DNA from: CAZAZQ01 sp964489705
GTDB taxonomy: Bacteria; Zixibacteria; MSB-5A5; GN15; FEB-12
Assembly: GCA_964489705.1 (NCBI GenBank)
Contig: CAZAZQ010000004.1
Span: forward strand, 1 to 64,000
Reading direction: 5' to 3'
Length of the DNA stretch: 64,000 bases
Notes under the pieces: generated by a model
The model's database searches: none
What the model saw: only the letters and a program-made list of their open reading frames with translations
Told to the model about the DNA's origin: nothing
Program-made: the position numbers and the translations under genes
Shown here: one piece after another, positions 10,801-18,885 of the stretch
How positions within the stretch are numbered: the first letter of the stretch is position 1
How the letters are laid out: the number at the start of each line of letters is the position of its first letter

Positions 10801-11176
10801 TACGGTGATGACGTTCGAAAACGATCTGACGATTACCCCGTCCGATACGTTCGTCTTCTATGTCGGTATTGCAACCCACAAAGACGGAACCTTGAACGAC
10901 TTTACTGACGAAGTCAAAGCCGCTAAAGCATGGTACTGCGGCCACATTGCTCCTGAAGAATGTGGATGCTGCCAGAACAGAGGTGACGCCGACGGAAGCG
11001 GCGCGGTCAACGTTGCTGACCTGACCTACATGGTGAACTACCTGTTTAAGGGTGGTCCGGCACCGGTATGTCCGGAGGAAGGTGACGCTGACGGTAGCGG
11101 CGCAACCAACGTTGCGGATCTGACCTACCTCGTGAACTATCTGTTTAAGGGTGGTCCGCCACCTCCGCCATGCTAA
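7877..11176 (+). CDS. Secreted Asp-box (BNR) beta-propeller protein with dockerin-like tail
   Basis: 1,099 residues. The ATG at 7877 is chosen because AAAGGAG lies 6 nt upstream and a clean signal peptide follows (MIRRISSLTILSLVLVAFLA...FSA). The frame is open 20 codons further upstream, but without a ribosome site. Asp-box signatures (NDGGLTWQ near residue 339, SEDGGITWDQ near 495) indicate a sialidase-type propeller fold in the first half. A cysteine-containing link is followed by a BACON/ASH-like sandwich (VTVNMENSGNADL) and further beta domains. Two calcium loops of the GDADGSGAVNVADLTY type close the protein. No sialidase Arg triad was identified, so catalytic activity is uncertain; binding or a structural role is equally possible. 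The gene appears monocistronic. Confidence 0.88.
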   Translation: MIRRISSLTILSLVLVAFLAMTAFSARTAKEARVINPVVNSSLQYSFPDAHIQIEPASGKEMPRQALGDAGYQNPQGVGINLGNTWYDYQRNGSMRRMIASQYDGSDFRIHFIWMRLAQASFTARHYYYKTYSTTSGAFDCEKSIQPSDQYAGYTVVEATGDNRGIAGGHNNTAPGTGVYQSHFYFDFGPGSCNFLANCRVPDALSQTGQYTTGSGEDGYIWPAMCWQEGSTETVLHVFAQEANPDAGTPQAIAYFRTTDPEAACNWTVRVVDTVQDISQDCDCTDDGKVVLAWIANRPDPNDATCVHDTNSVYGDTCSSIGYVKYGQWDNDVYWQISNDGGLTWQPRVNVTMNIDSVEGYRPYTDLSVLITSDNNVHVVWAASYWPADANYGGDAGFYRGRILHASENIVDGNGRPIIRTAHSADWDQTTCSPPAWNLNASKMTLSECDGRLYVLFVQFNDIPAGREDDCATEDNPGFPGGAANGDLYLVVSEDGGITWDQARNLTNTYTPGCDSVGGSGGACASENWPSMVKFGSNYTGTYPSGIIVVPDGCTDPENYYLDVQYIDDPSAGGIVQNEGYWQSANVNWFRIPCCPAIPNPQLSYNPTSIGYPSWTKHGVQKDVTVNMENSGNADLNISSTTTYETSGTSGWLSISGFPTTIPAGLNNTASGTIHINTGGLVNNPGTVEYLAGGIVFVSDAPSSPDTLPIECWVADTLYPVIWDTVNTSCTKLTVATNGNFGNQGKGGVNMDYYNPPADSDNVYLYDGSPIITWDDGTLHANWSMFSTSYTDENGFVPLGDHTPTTDMGDYEVFESGKFVTHDSTIAVEKIWYAPKAGTDTCSFVIECIKVYMNKNVTVSGVKVGEAIDFDIPADTGSRNGSGFDNTLNLMYQVGCEEDGATPDYSRYYGGIFYLDCYQNGTRCDDLSNIAPYGAYTHDNFTHVYPEGDFVPETLYTYMSNSGYAVSDSTCTDLHTVMTFENDLTITPSDTFVFYVGIATHKDGTLNDFTDEVKAAKAWYCGHIAPEECGCCQNRGDADGSGAVNVADLTYMVNYLFKGGPAPVCPEEGDADGSGATNVADLTYLVNYLFKGGPPPPPC

Positions 11177-11216
11177 TCGTGGCATAAAATAAAGACATTC
11201 GGTTTATTCCGAGTCG

Positions 11217-11253
11217 AAAACGGTCACCCCGCACAAGGGTGACCGTTTTTTAT
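11217..11253 (+). terminator. Intrinsic terminator after the Asp-box protein
   Basis: 13-bp stem 11217-11229 with 11237-11249, 7-nt loop, followed by a T-rich run. Confidence 0.92.
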
Positions 11254-11255
11254 TA

Positions 11256-11284
11256 TTGACCTTTTTAGTATACTTTATTATATT
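11256..11284 (+). promoter_or_regulatory. Sigma70-like promoter of the subtilisin gene at 11503
   Basis: TTGACC at 11256-11261, a 17-bp spacer and TATATT at 11279-11284, directly behind the preceding terminator. The leader would be about 210 nt; nothing recognisable lies in it apart from purine-rich stretches. Confidence 0.65.
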
Positions 11285-11502
11285 ATGGGGAGAAACAGAT
11301 GAGCAAAACACGGTATGTCTGTCGGATTTGATGAATACCTGAAAGAGTGGCGACCCTACTAAAGGAACGTTTCTTAAAAGAGAAGCGGGGAAGAGATTTC
11401 AATCGGCAAGTTTTTGAAGGGTGGAGACAGGAGGGAAAAGATGAGCAGGAAAAGAGGTTACATCGTTATAGACAATTGAATAAATAAACAAGTGGAGAGA
11501 AA

Positions 11503-13881
11503 ATGTACTACCGTAACAAAACCATTCGGGTATTTTTCATCACTCTCATCGGAGTGATGGTCCTGGCAGGGGGAAGTTATGGGCAGAGCTCAGCAGCTCA
11601 GGGGGAACCGAAGCCGTTCGTCATTCCCGGCTTGGTGACCGTTGAACTGGAAAGTGACGTGAACGTTCATGGGATGGAAAAGGGATTTGGACGGGTGGCA
11701 TTCGGGGTGGCGACACTTGACCGGCTGCTGAACGAGTTTGGTGTCTCTGAGGCGCGGAAGTTATTCCCCTGGCATACGGGAAAAGAAACGGTCGAACCGG
11801 GCAGGAGAGATCCCAGCCGATACTTTGAGCTTTCGTTTCCCGATACCGTCGACGTGTATGAGGTGATTCGAGCCCTTGAGCAAAATCCTCATATCCGCTT
11901 GGCGGAGCCGGTTTGGGCGATTCCCTTGGAGGCGACTCCCAACGATCCGCAGTGGAGCAATCAGTGGGCGATGTCGCCGCCGGAACCGGACCCGTATTTT
12001 TACGATGCCTGGGATATCGAAACCGGATCGGATTCGATAAAATTCGCCTGTATCGATTCGGGAGTCAACTATCGCCATGAAGACCTCAAAGGCAATATCT
12101 GGGTCAATCCCGGTGAGGATTTGGACGGCGATGGGGTAGTCTTTGACGTGGATGACCTGAACGGTATAGATGACGACGGTAACGGTATTACCGACGACCT
12201 CATCGGGTATGACTTCTTTACCGGCGGATTTCCCGTTTGGACCGGGGAGGATGCTGATACCCCCGATCCCAATCCCAGTGATTTCGACGGGCACGGCACC
12301 CATGTCGCAGGAATTGCAGCGGCTATGAATAACAATGGCGTAGGGGTAACCGGTGCGGCAGGCGGCTGGTACGGCGGGAATCGGGCTTTTCGCGGCGTGC
12401 GGATTATGTGTATTCGAGTAGGAGCGATGGGCTCGGACGGATACGGTTATGTCAATTCCAATAACTGCGGCACGGCGATTTCTTACGCCGCCAATAACGG
12501 TGCCCACGTTATCAACTGTAGCTGGGGTTCCCAGCAAACTTCGACCATGATAGTCGGCATGCAGGATGCGGCGGCGCATGGCGTCACGGTGGTTCATGCC
12601 GCCGGCAACGACGGGGCGGATAATCCCGATTATTTGGATGATGATCCCTATACGGAAGTATTGTCGGTCGCCGCTTTGGGACCGAATTCGGATGTGAAGT
12701 GGAACTTGTCCAATTACGGAAATTGGATCGACGTCAGTGCTCCCGGGGCGAATATTCTCTCCACCAGTTCCGAATTTGGAGCTCCCGGCTATCTCTCTTA
12801 TTACGGCACGTCGATGGCGGCGCCGATGGTTTCCGGTTTGGCGCTGCTCATTCGTTCGGCGATGCCGTCGTTGACCAAAGAGCAGGTTGATTCCATTATC
12901 ATCAATACCGCCGACAGTATCGATTACCTTCAGGATCCGCTCTATCAGGGGAAATTGGGCTCGGGAAGGATAAATGCTTACCGGGCACTGGTCGACCTCC
13001 CCAGCGCCAAGTTTACGGCGGATGTGACTGAGGGGAACGTTCCCCTATTGGTGCACTTTACCGACCTTTCGCCCAACTCGCCGACCTCGTGGCACTGGTA
13101 CTTCGGCACCGGGGACGATTCCACCGTCCAGAACCCGACGTATGAATATACTTCCCCCGGAGTCTATTCGGTTTCCCTCTACATTGACGACGGCAATCCC
13201 TTGGGCTTGGGGGAAGAGCATCTCAAAAACTATATTTGGGCGCGCGCCGATACCTGCGTGATGGACTCGTTTGAAGTCGAAGTCGGTTCGAAAGTTGTGA
13301 TGCCGGTTTACCTTGCCAATACGGCGCAAGTCACGAGTATTCAGTTTGCTTTTTCCTTCACCAACTCCAACGGTATCACCCTCGATTCTTTCTCGACAGC
13401 CGGTTTGCGCACCGAGTCTTTCTACAGCGCTAGTTATACCGCTTTTGATCCCAACAATCAGCGCTATGTCATCTTGCTCCAACCCAGCCATCCCGACAGC
13501 TCGCACTATATGCTGCCGGATACGGGCGCTATTTTGAATTTGTATTTCGATGTTGATGAGTTTGCCACCGCGGGTGAGGTCGTTATCGATACGGCGACTG
13601 TAAACGGCAAAGCGCCAGTCATCTCCACCATCTGGGGGGATTACTGGCCTGTCTTCACGCCGGGCAAGATCGTTATTCCGCTGTGTGACCATGGCGATGC
13701 CGATTGCAGCGGTGATATCAACGTTGCCGATCTTACCGCCTTGGTGAATTACCTCTTCAAGTTGGGTCCGCCGGTGGATCAAAACGGCGGCGATGTGGAC
13801 GGAGACGGGAACATTAACGTTTCGGATGTGACTTACTTGGTCAATTACCTGTTCAAAGGCGGTCCTCCGCCTCCGGCGTAA
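11503..13881 (+). CDS. Secreted subtilisin-family (S8) protease with PKD, cohesin-like and dockerin-like domains
   Basis: 792 residues. ATG with GGAG 5 nt upstream. Signal peptide at about residues 1-27 (FFITLIGVMVLAGGSYGQ). An I9-like propeptide region spans about 40-145. The catalytic triad is intact: Asp185 in CIDSGVNY, His264 in GHGTHVAGIAA, Ser437 in GTSMAAPM. A PKD domain follows (about 505-575, FTDLSPNSPTSWHWYFGTG), then a cohesin-like sandwich (about 585-725, starting VEVGSKVVMPVYLANTAQ) and two calcium loops (GDADCSGDINVADLTA, GDVDGDGNINVSDVTY). It is an extracellular endopeptidase. Cohesin-like and dockerin-like modules in one chain suggest assembly or a self-contained pair; the partner is unknown. 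It shares its architecture with the minus-strand gene at 38837-41212. Confidence 0.93.
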   Translation: MYYRNKTIRVFFITLIGVMVLAGGSYGQSSAAQGEPKPFVIPGLVTVELESDVNVHGMEKGFGRVAFGVATLDRLLNEFGVSEARKLFPWHTGKETVEPGRRDPSRYFELSFPDTVDVYEVIRALEQNPHIRLAEPVWAIPLEATPNDPQWSNQWAMSPPEPDPYFYDAWDIETGSDSIKFACIDSGVNYRHEDLKGNIWVNPGEDLDGDGVVFDVDDLNGIDDDGNGITDDLIGYDFFTGGFPVWTGEDADTPDPNPSDFDGHGTHVAGIAAAMNNNGVGVTGAAGGWYGGNRAFRGVRIMCIRVGAMGSDGYGYVNSNNCGTAISYAANNGAHVINCSWGSQQTSTMIVGMQDAAAHGVTVVHAAGNDGADNPDYLDDDPYTEVLSVAALGPNSDVKWNLSNYGNWIDVSAPGANILSTSSEFGAPGYLSYYGTSMAAPMVSGLALLIRSAMPSLTKEQVDSIIINTADSIDYLQDPLYQGKLGSGRINAYRALVDLPSAKFTADVTEGNVPLLVHFTDLSPNSPTSWHWYFGTGDDSTVQNPTYEYTSPGVYSVSLYIDDGNPLGLGEEHLKNYIWARADTCVMDSFEVEVGSKVVMPVYLANTAQVTSIQFAFSFTNSNGITLDSFSTAGLRTESFYSASYTAFDPNNQRYVILLQPSHPDSSHYMLPDTGAILNLYFDVDEFATAGEVVIDTATVNGKAPVISTIWGDYWPVFTPGKIVIPLCDHGDADCSGDINVADLTALVNYLFKLGPPVDQNGGDVDGDGNINVSDVTYLVNYLFKGGPPPPA

Positions 13882-13903
13882 TAGGATGGTGAAGTGAAAT
13901 ATT

Positions 13904-13958
13904 TCCGCATGCGAAGGGCTTGCTCGTTTTCAAAGTGAGCCACGCATGCGGATTTTTT
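13904..13958 (+). terminator. Intrinsic terminator after the first subtilisin gene
   Basis: Stem TCCGCATGCG (13904-13913) with CGCATGCGGA (13943-13952), an inner GCTC/GAGC pairing, then TTTTTT. Confidence 0.85.
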
Positions 13959-14044
13959 ATCTTCGCATTCGACTTATCGCATTCTTTTCCTCCAATGCGA
14001 AAAAATTATTTTTTTTGCTCTCTTTAGTGAACTGTCGTTTTTTA

Positions 14045-14072
14045 TTGACGATAGATTAAATGTGATGTTAAT
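14045..14072 (+). promoter_or_regulatory. Possible promoter of the T9SS-tagged gene at 14228
   Basis: TTGACG at 14045-14050 with a poor -10 (GTTAAT, 16-bp spacer, ending 14072). It sits at the same place relative to the terminator as the better promoters nearby. The leader contains AAGGAGGTGAAA (14129-14140) with no start codon at a proper distance. Confidence 0.35.
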
Positions 14073-14227
14073 TAGACCTTAATGTGAAAAGAAGGTGAAA
14101 AATAGAGCGGATGGATTTTCTTCGCATTGAAGGAGGTGAAAGCGCAAAACAGTTGGTAAGTATGTGAAGAAGTTTGTGTGTGAAAATAACGTAACGTGGA
14201 TAATATCCTATTGCATGGAGGCCCAAA

Positions 14228-15091
14228 GTGAAGGTAAAACTTTTTCTTGCTTTAGTGGCAACAATAATGATTTTTGGCGGTTCGGTCTTTGCCCAAGCCG
14301 ACCCGGGAATTGCCGATACGATAGTTTTTGAAATGACCGTCGACACGACCGCTTTGACCGCGGTGGTGCAGGCGTACGTCTTCAGTGATGAGGTTCTTGT
14401 CGGCGCTTCTTCCGGTTACATGTGGATTAACGATAACATGACCATGGACAGCGCCGTAAAAACCGACTTGTTTGCCAATGGTTTTGACTTGATTTCATCG
14501 GTGTATGAGGACTCCGATATCGATGTGACGAATGCAAACAAACGCTTTGTTTTAGGAGGGGGGTCTTTGTTCAGCAATATTCCCGCCGATGCCAACACCC
14601 GGCGACTGTGGGCAACCTATTACTTTTCACTCTCCACGTGGAACGGGTACGACAATGACAGCATCGTTGTCGACAGCTTGACATTCAGTGCCGGTACCTC
14701 GTGGTTGTTTGTTGACGAGAATCAGGTTTCTTTCCTCCCGATCTGGGGCGGTCGGCTGTATTTCGGTGGCGGCGGTTCGTCGGTGTACTCCGAGGTCGGT
14801 GCCGAAGTCCCGGAGACCTATGCGCTGAATCAGAACTATCCTAACCCGTTCAACCCCACGACCAAAATCAGCTTTGATATCCCGGCTCGTTCTCATGTCG
14901 TTTTGACAGTGTACAACGTTTTGGGACAAAAAGTGAAGACCTTGGTCGATGAAGAATTGGCTCCGAATCACTATGTCACCGAATGGGATGGAACCAACGA
15001 AGGCGGAGCTCAAGTCTCGTCGGGAGTGTATTTCTATAAGCTCCAGACCGAAGATTTTTCGTCCACCAAGAAGATGGTTCTGTTGAAGTAG
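14228..15091 (+). CDS. T9SS type A sorting-domain protein, function unknown
   Basis: 287 residues. The GTG start at 14228 is supported by GGAGG 6 nt upstream and an immediate signal peptide (MKVKLFLALVATIMIFGGSVFAQ). Residues about 24-190 form a beta-rich domain with no recognised family. The last 85 residues are a Por-secretion/T9SS sorting domain (NQNYPNPFNPTTKISFDIP ... SSGVYFYKL ... TKKMVLLK), which in FCB bacteria sends the protein through the outer membrane. It closely resembles the C-terminus of the next gene, a paralogous tail. Expected to be surface-attached or released. Confidence 0.88.
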   Translation: MKVKLFLALVATIMIFGGSVFAQADPGIADTIVFEMTVDTTALTAVVQAYVFSDEVLVGASSGYMWINDNMTMDSAVKTDLFANGFDLISSVYEDSDIDVTNANKRFVLGGGSLFSNIPADANTRRLWATYYFSLSTWNGYDNDSIVVDSLTFSAGTSWLFVDENQVSFLPIWGGRLYFGGGGSSVYSEVGAEVPETYALNQNYPNPFNPTTKISFDIPARSHVVLTVYNVLGQKVKTLVDEELAPNHYVTEWDGTNEGGAQVSSGVYFYKLQTEDFSSTKKMVLLK

Positions 15092-15121
15092 AACGACCCA
15101 AATTTATTTCTTCGAAATGTG

Positions 15122-15152
15122 AAAAGCCCTGCCTGTCCGGCGGGGCTTTTTT
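15122..15152 (+). terminator. Intrinsic terminator
   Basis: 12-bp stem AAAAGCCCTGCC (15122-15133) with GGCGGGGCTTTT (15139-15150), loop TGTCC, T run. Confidence 0.92.
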
Positions 15153-15289
15153 GTGAGTGGCTTATCGCATATTTTGCGAAGGTTTTTCGAAACTTTCGAC
15201 ATGCTTGTTTCTGATGGATAAGGTGTGTTGGCGGCTTTTTTTCTTGTTCGGAACACACCTTGCGCATGTTATCTTTTCTATTGACAAGC

Positions 15290-15318
15290 TCGACATTCTT
15301 CGTAATTTGTAGTATAAC
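15290..15318 (+). promoter_or_regulatory. Sigma70-like promoter of the T9SS-tagged gene at 15474
   Basis: TCGACA at 15290-15295, a 17-bp spacer and TATAAC at 15313-15318. A TTGACA at 15281-15286 lies just upstream but has no good -10 at the right distance. The leader (about 150 nt) holds a small hairpin TGAGCA-GCG-TGCTCA at 15373-15387. Confidence 0.6.
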
Positions 15319-15473
15319 ATGTGGAGGAGAAAAAACATTTCCTAACGACAAACCGCCAAAGCGATGAAAAAATGAGCAGCGTGCTCATGTAGGGAGAGAG
15401 CACAGGGAGGAAAATAGTGGGATTGCAGGGATGAGCTGCGACCTTGACACACAAATAAGAGAAGGAGAGTAGT

Positions 15474-16385
15474 ATGAAACGGTTATTTTACGCTCTGGCG
15501 TTTCTGTCGTCTTTTATCCTGACAGGGACAAGTTTTGGTGCCACGGCGATAACGTTGGATGATGTGACCAACCTCATCGGGGGCGATACGGTGGAAGCCG
15601 GGAAGACAATACGTTTTACCATTCGGTTTACGTATACCCCGGGAACCGGCATGGCTATTAACAGCTTTTCCAACGGCTTTCAAGTGTACACCGCCAAAAG
15701 TGATGCCGATCCTTTGACGGCGGGATATTTTGATCCGGCAGTGATAGACACCTTCTCGATAACGCCGACATGGGAAACGATGTTCGATATGGGAGTATTT
15801 TTGGGACCGGTACCTTCCGCTTCTGATGGGAAGGGTAGAGATACGGTCTCCATAGGTGGTTTGCTTATTGCGGGAACAGGGATGGAAGACGGCTTCGATC
15901 AACCGGTGCTGTGGATTGAGACGGGTAATTTACAAAACGGAGATACGGTGTGTCTTGACTCTTGTTGGTTCCATCCCAGTAACCCCTGGCTTTGGAGTGG
16001 GCCGAACCCCAGCGATACGATAAAGCCGGATTGGGCTGGTCCTTACTGTTTCCATGTTTTCGATCCGACCTCTGACGTGAAAACAGTCGAGGGTCCGAAT
16101 CTGCCGACAACATTCGCTTTAAGCCAGAACTACCCGAATCCGTTCAACCCCTCAACTCAAATCAAGTTCGATATTCCCGTTCGCTCCCATGTACGGTTGA
16201 CTATTTACAACGTGTTGGGGCAGAGGGTGAAGACGTTGGTCGACAGGGAAATGGCGCCCAACTTCTATATTGTCGATTGGGACGGCACTTCCGACAACGG
16301 GACGCATATTTCTTCCGGGGTCTATTTCTATAAGCTGGAAGCCGAAGGCTTTGTTGAGACGAAGAAAATGGTACTCTTGAAGTAA
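15474..16385 (+). CDS. T9SS type A sorting-domain protein, function unknown
   Basis: 303 residues. The ATG at 15474 is preceded by GAAGGAGAG and followed by a signal peptide (MKRLFYALAFLSSFILTGTSFGA). The middle (about 22-205) is a beta-sandwich-like region (ITLDDVTNLIGGDTVEAGKTIRFTIR) resembling cohesin-type or adhesion modules, but it was not assigned to a family. The end is a T9SS sorting domain (SQNYPNPFNPSTQIKFDIP ... KKMVLLK). Like its neighbour at 14228 it is a single-gene unit with its own promoter and terminator, and it probably reaches the cell surface. Confidence 0.87.
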   Translation: MKRLFYALAFLSSFILTGTSFGATAITLDDVTNLIGGDTVEAGKTIRFTIRFTYTPGTGMAINSFSNGFQVYTAKSDADPLTAGYFDPAVIDTFSITPTWETMFDMGVFLGPVPSASDGKGRDTVSIGGLLIAGTGMEDGFDQPVLWIETGNLQNGDTVCLDSCWFHPSNPWLWSGPNPSDTIKPDWAGPYCFHVFDPTSDVKTVEGPNLPTTFALSQNYPNPFNPSTQIKFDIPVRSHVRLTIYNVLGQRVKTLVDREMAPNFYIVDWDGTSDNGTHISSGVYFYKLEAEGFVETKKMVLLK

Positions 16386-16410
16386 TAAGATTTTCTCATA
16401 CCACAGTGGG

Positions 16411-16443
16411 AAAAGCTCCTGTTTTCAACAACAGGGGCTTTTT
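16411..16443 (+). terminator. Intrinsic terminator
   Basis: 13-bp stem 16411-16423 with 16430-16442 (one G-T pair), loop TTCAAC, ending in TTTTT. Confidence 0.9.
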
Positions 16444-16611
16444 AGGAAAAGTTAATGTATTAGAATACGCAGGAGTACTTTAGTATACGCCATACTATTG
16501 AATAATCCTATTTATTTCATGTCTTCACCCATTGGTCATTGCTCGTAATTTGTCGTTGCGGTCGACTCGAAATTTTATCTTGTTGTTATACAGCGAGTTA
16601 TATCTTTATTG

Positions 16612-16640
16612 TTGACACGGGGACGGATTTTTCGTATGTT
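16612..16640 (+). promoter_or_regulatory. Sigma70-like promoter of the GH35-like / ggt unit
   Basis: TTGACA 16612-16617, 17-bp spacer, TATGTT 16635-16640. A second TTGACA at 16648-16653 has only a weak -10. The stretch between the terminator and the gene (16444-16697) otherwise looks empty. Confidence 0.55.
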
Positions 16641-16697
16641 ACCAGTCTTGACAAGCGGTGGATAATAAGTGTAATTTATTGATATACAAGGCGTTAT

Positions 16698-18878
16698 ATG
16701 TTAGGAGTCATCGGTAATAAGTTTTCGATAGGAAAAGAAACCTATCATCCTTTCTCGGCTGAACTGCATTATTTTAGAATTGAGAAGAGATATTGGTCTA
16801 TCTGTTTTGAACGGATCAAACGCGCCGGTTTCAAAATTATCTCGACGGCTGTTCCGTGGAATGTCCATCAGGACGAGAACAAATTCTTCGATTTTTCCGG
16901 GATGACCGATCCTAAGAAAGATCTCATCGTTTTTCTGGAGTTGGCGAGGGAATTCGGGTTCAAGGTCATTCTCCGTCCCGGTCCGTGGGTGGCGGGACAG
17001 TTGGAAAACGGCGGGTTGCCGAAATTGCTGTATCAGGATTTCAAGATTTTTGCCCGGGATGCTTCCGGACAGGAAAAGCAACTCAAGGATGATTACGGCG
17101 TCCCGGGTGGATATCTGCCCAGCTATCTTCATCCGAACTTCCAATTCCACTTGAAGAATTATTTCAAAGCGGTCATCGAGACGACCAAGAATTACGTCCA
17201 TCCCCGCGGACCGATTTTCATGGTCGAACTTGATTACGAAACTTCCTTCGGCAGGTTGTTGGATCCGGCAAGCGCCGATTATAACCCGGATGTCCTGCAA
17301 AGATACTATCCGCCCTTTTTGGAAAGTCTGTACGGCGATATCAAGAAATTGAACAGCCAGTACAAACAGAAGTACAAAAGCTTCGAAGAAGTCGAGCCGC
17401 CGCGGAAATTCACCGAACTGGATTTGAAAGATTACCCTGCCGTTATCGACTGGTTCAAGTTCCGCGAATACATTTTGAACACTTACCTGGAAACGCTGGA
17501 AGATATCTTCAAGTCCTATACGGTCGAGCCGCTGATGTTCCGCTCGTTGTACTTCCGTCCCGGCGACTTGCTGCCCGCTTTTAACTTGGTGCCGGAAGAC
17601 CGATTCCCGTTTTTGGGCAGTAATGTCTTCCCGGAGGGCAGTTACTTCGACTTGGTCGTCAAAGCGCGCTTCTTGAAGGCGGAGTACGGCTTTGCCTTTG
17701 CGACGTCGTTCACCTCCGGTGAGGCGGTCGAGAATCCGGAGCGTGAAGAGAGTGTCGCGCCGGTGAAAAACAACACCCGCCGGTTTTACCTGGCGGCGGG
17801 ATTGTCCGCCGGGTTCAAGGGGATGAACTACTACATGTTCGTCGACCGTGACCATTGGCATGGAGCCCCCTTGCATAACGACGGCACCATCTCCGAAGGG
17901 TACGAGCTGGTCAAGCGGTTCAACACGGTGATTTCAACCGTCGGCTTGGAAGAGATGGAAGCGAAGCCGGATATTGCGGTGTTGGGAAATCGCTTGTACT
18001 CGTGGATTTCTCTTACTTCCGGTTCCAAGGTGTTTTCCTATATGTCCCGCCTCCTGTTTGAAACAACCAGCGGTTTTTGCCGGGATTTGATGCGGCTCAA
18101 GCTCAATTTCGGGGTGCGGGAGAATCGGGTTTTCGAAACGTTGAACGAGTACAAACTTCTTTTCATCCCCACGGCTGAAGTGATGGCGCGCCGCGATCAG
18201 GAAGCGATCGTGGAGCTGGTCAAGTCGGGGGTGTCGGTCGTTATGTGCGGGGTGATGCCGAAATATGACGAGAACTTCAAAGATTGCCAGATTCTTGCCA
18301 ACCATTTCCGCATCAAGACCAGCATTGACTATCACATCGGCATGGTGTCGTACAAGGGAGGCGAATTCCCCACTCACATGTATGGTGCCATTCGCTCCAC
18401 CGACGACTCCAAGATAAAGAAACTGGTCAACTCCGGCACCAAGCTGGTCGGGGTGTCCTGCTCGCGGTACAAAGGGACGTTGTACTTCTTCACGTTTGAT
18501 ATCGCTTCCGGTGGCAACCATAAGAAGTTGTCGTTTGTCGAGTCGATTCTGGCGATGGAGAATATCTCTTCGCACCTCTATTGCAGCGACCCCTCCGTCG
18601 ATGTTTCCTTCCATGTAGGGGAAAAGAAGGGGCTGCTCTTCGTGGTGGCTCCGCCCCCGGGAGAGCTGTCGGACGGTATCGAGGCGACGAAGAAGGAGAT
18701 TATCGTCAAAGCGAACCTGAAGAAAGCAGGTTTCAAAGCGCCTCGACTGAAGCTGACCAACTTGTTCGAGAGCGAAGAAACCCCTCCGTTGAAAACGACG
18801 GCAAAAGAGCTGGAGGAAGGAATAGCCCTCACTATCAACCTCCCCGACGGCATCGTCTACTTGGTCGAGCGGCGCTAA
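16698..18878 (+). CDS. Glycoside hydrolase family 35-like protein (beta-galactosidase fold), probably cytoplasmic
   Basis: 726 residues, no signal peptide. ATG at 16698 with AAGG 6 nt upstream. The N-terminal TIM barrel shows GH35 hallmarks: PFSAELHYFRIEKRYW (18-33), TAVPWNVHQDE (50-60), VILRPGPWVAGQLENGG (90-106). The acid/base region reads GPIFMVELDYETSFG: Glu181 is kept, but the Asn that normally precedes it in clan GH-A (N-E) is Tyr. Glu342 in TSGEAVE is the likely nucleophile. A glutamine-amidotransferase-like domain and beta domains follow. Usual role: removal of terminal beta-galactose from oligosaccharides; the substitution makes the substrate uncertain. It starts a two-gene unit with ggt, whose start is 7 bp after this stop. 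Confidence 0.8.
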   Translation: MLGVIGNKFSIGKETYHPFSAELHYFRIEKRYWSICFERIKRAGFKIISTAVPWNVHQDENKFFDFSGMTDPKKDLIVFLELAREFGFKVILRPGPWVAGQLENGGLPKLLYQDFKIFARDASGQEKQLKDDYGVPGGYLPSYLHPNFQFHLKNYFKAVIETTKNYVHPRGPIFMVELDYETSFGRLLDPASADYNPDVLQRYYPPFLESLYGDIKKLNSQYKQKYKSFEEVEPPRKFTELDLKDYPAVIDWFKFREYILNTYLETLEDIFKSYTVEPLMFRSLYFRPGDLLPAFNLVPEDRFPFLGSNVFPEGSYFDLVVKARFLKAEYGFAFATSFTSGEAVENPEREESVAPVKNNTRRFYLAAGLSAGFKGMNYYMFVDRDHWHGAPLHNDGTISEGYELVKRFNTVISTVGLEEMEAKPDIAVLGNRLYSWISLTSGSKVFSYMSRLLFETTSGFCRDLMRLKLNFGVRENRVFETLNEYKLLFIPTAEVMARRDQEAIVELVKSGVSVVMCGVMPKYDENFKDCQILANHFRIKTSIDYHIGMVSYKGGEFPTHMYGAIRSTDDSKIKKLVNSGTKLVGVSCSRYKGTLYFFTFDIASGGNHKKLSFVESILAMENISSHLYCSDPSVDVSFHVGEKKGLLFVVAPPPGELSDGIEATKKEIIVKANLKKAGFKAPRLKLTNLFESEETPPLKTTAKELEEGIALTINLPDGIVYLVERR

Positions 18879-18885
18879 GGGAAAG

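Noticed and set aside
9086..11185. 699-codon minus-strand open frame opposite the Asp-box protein
   Set aside because: Shadow of a gene with signal peptide, Asp boxes and dockerin-like tail; its own translation has no domain.
16648..16677. Second promoter before the GH35-like gene
   Set aside because: TTGACA is present, but the best -10 (TAATTT at 18 bp) is poor compared with the box just upstream.
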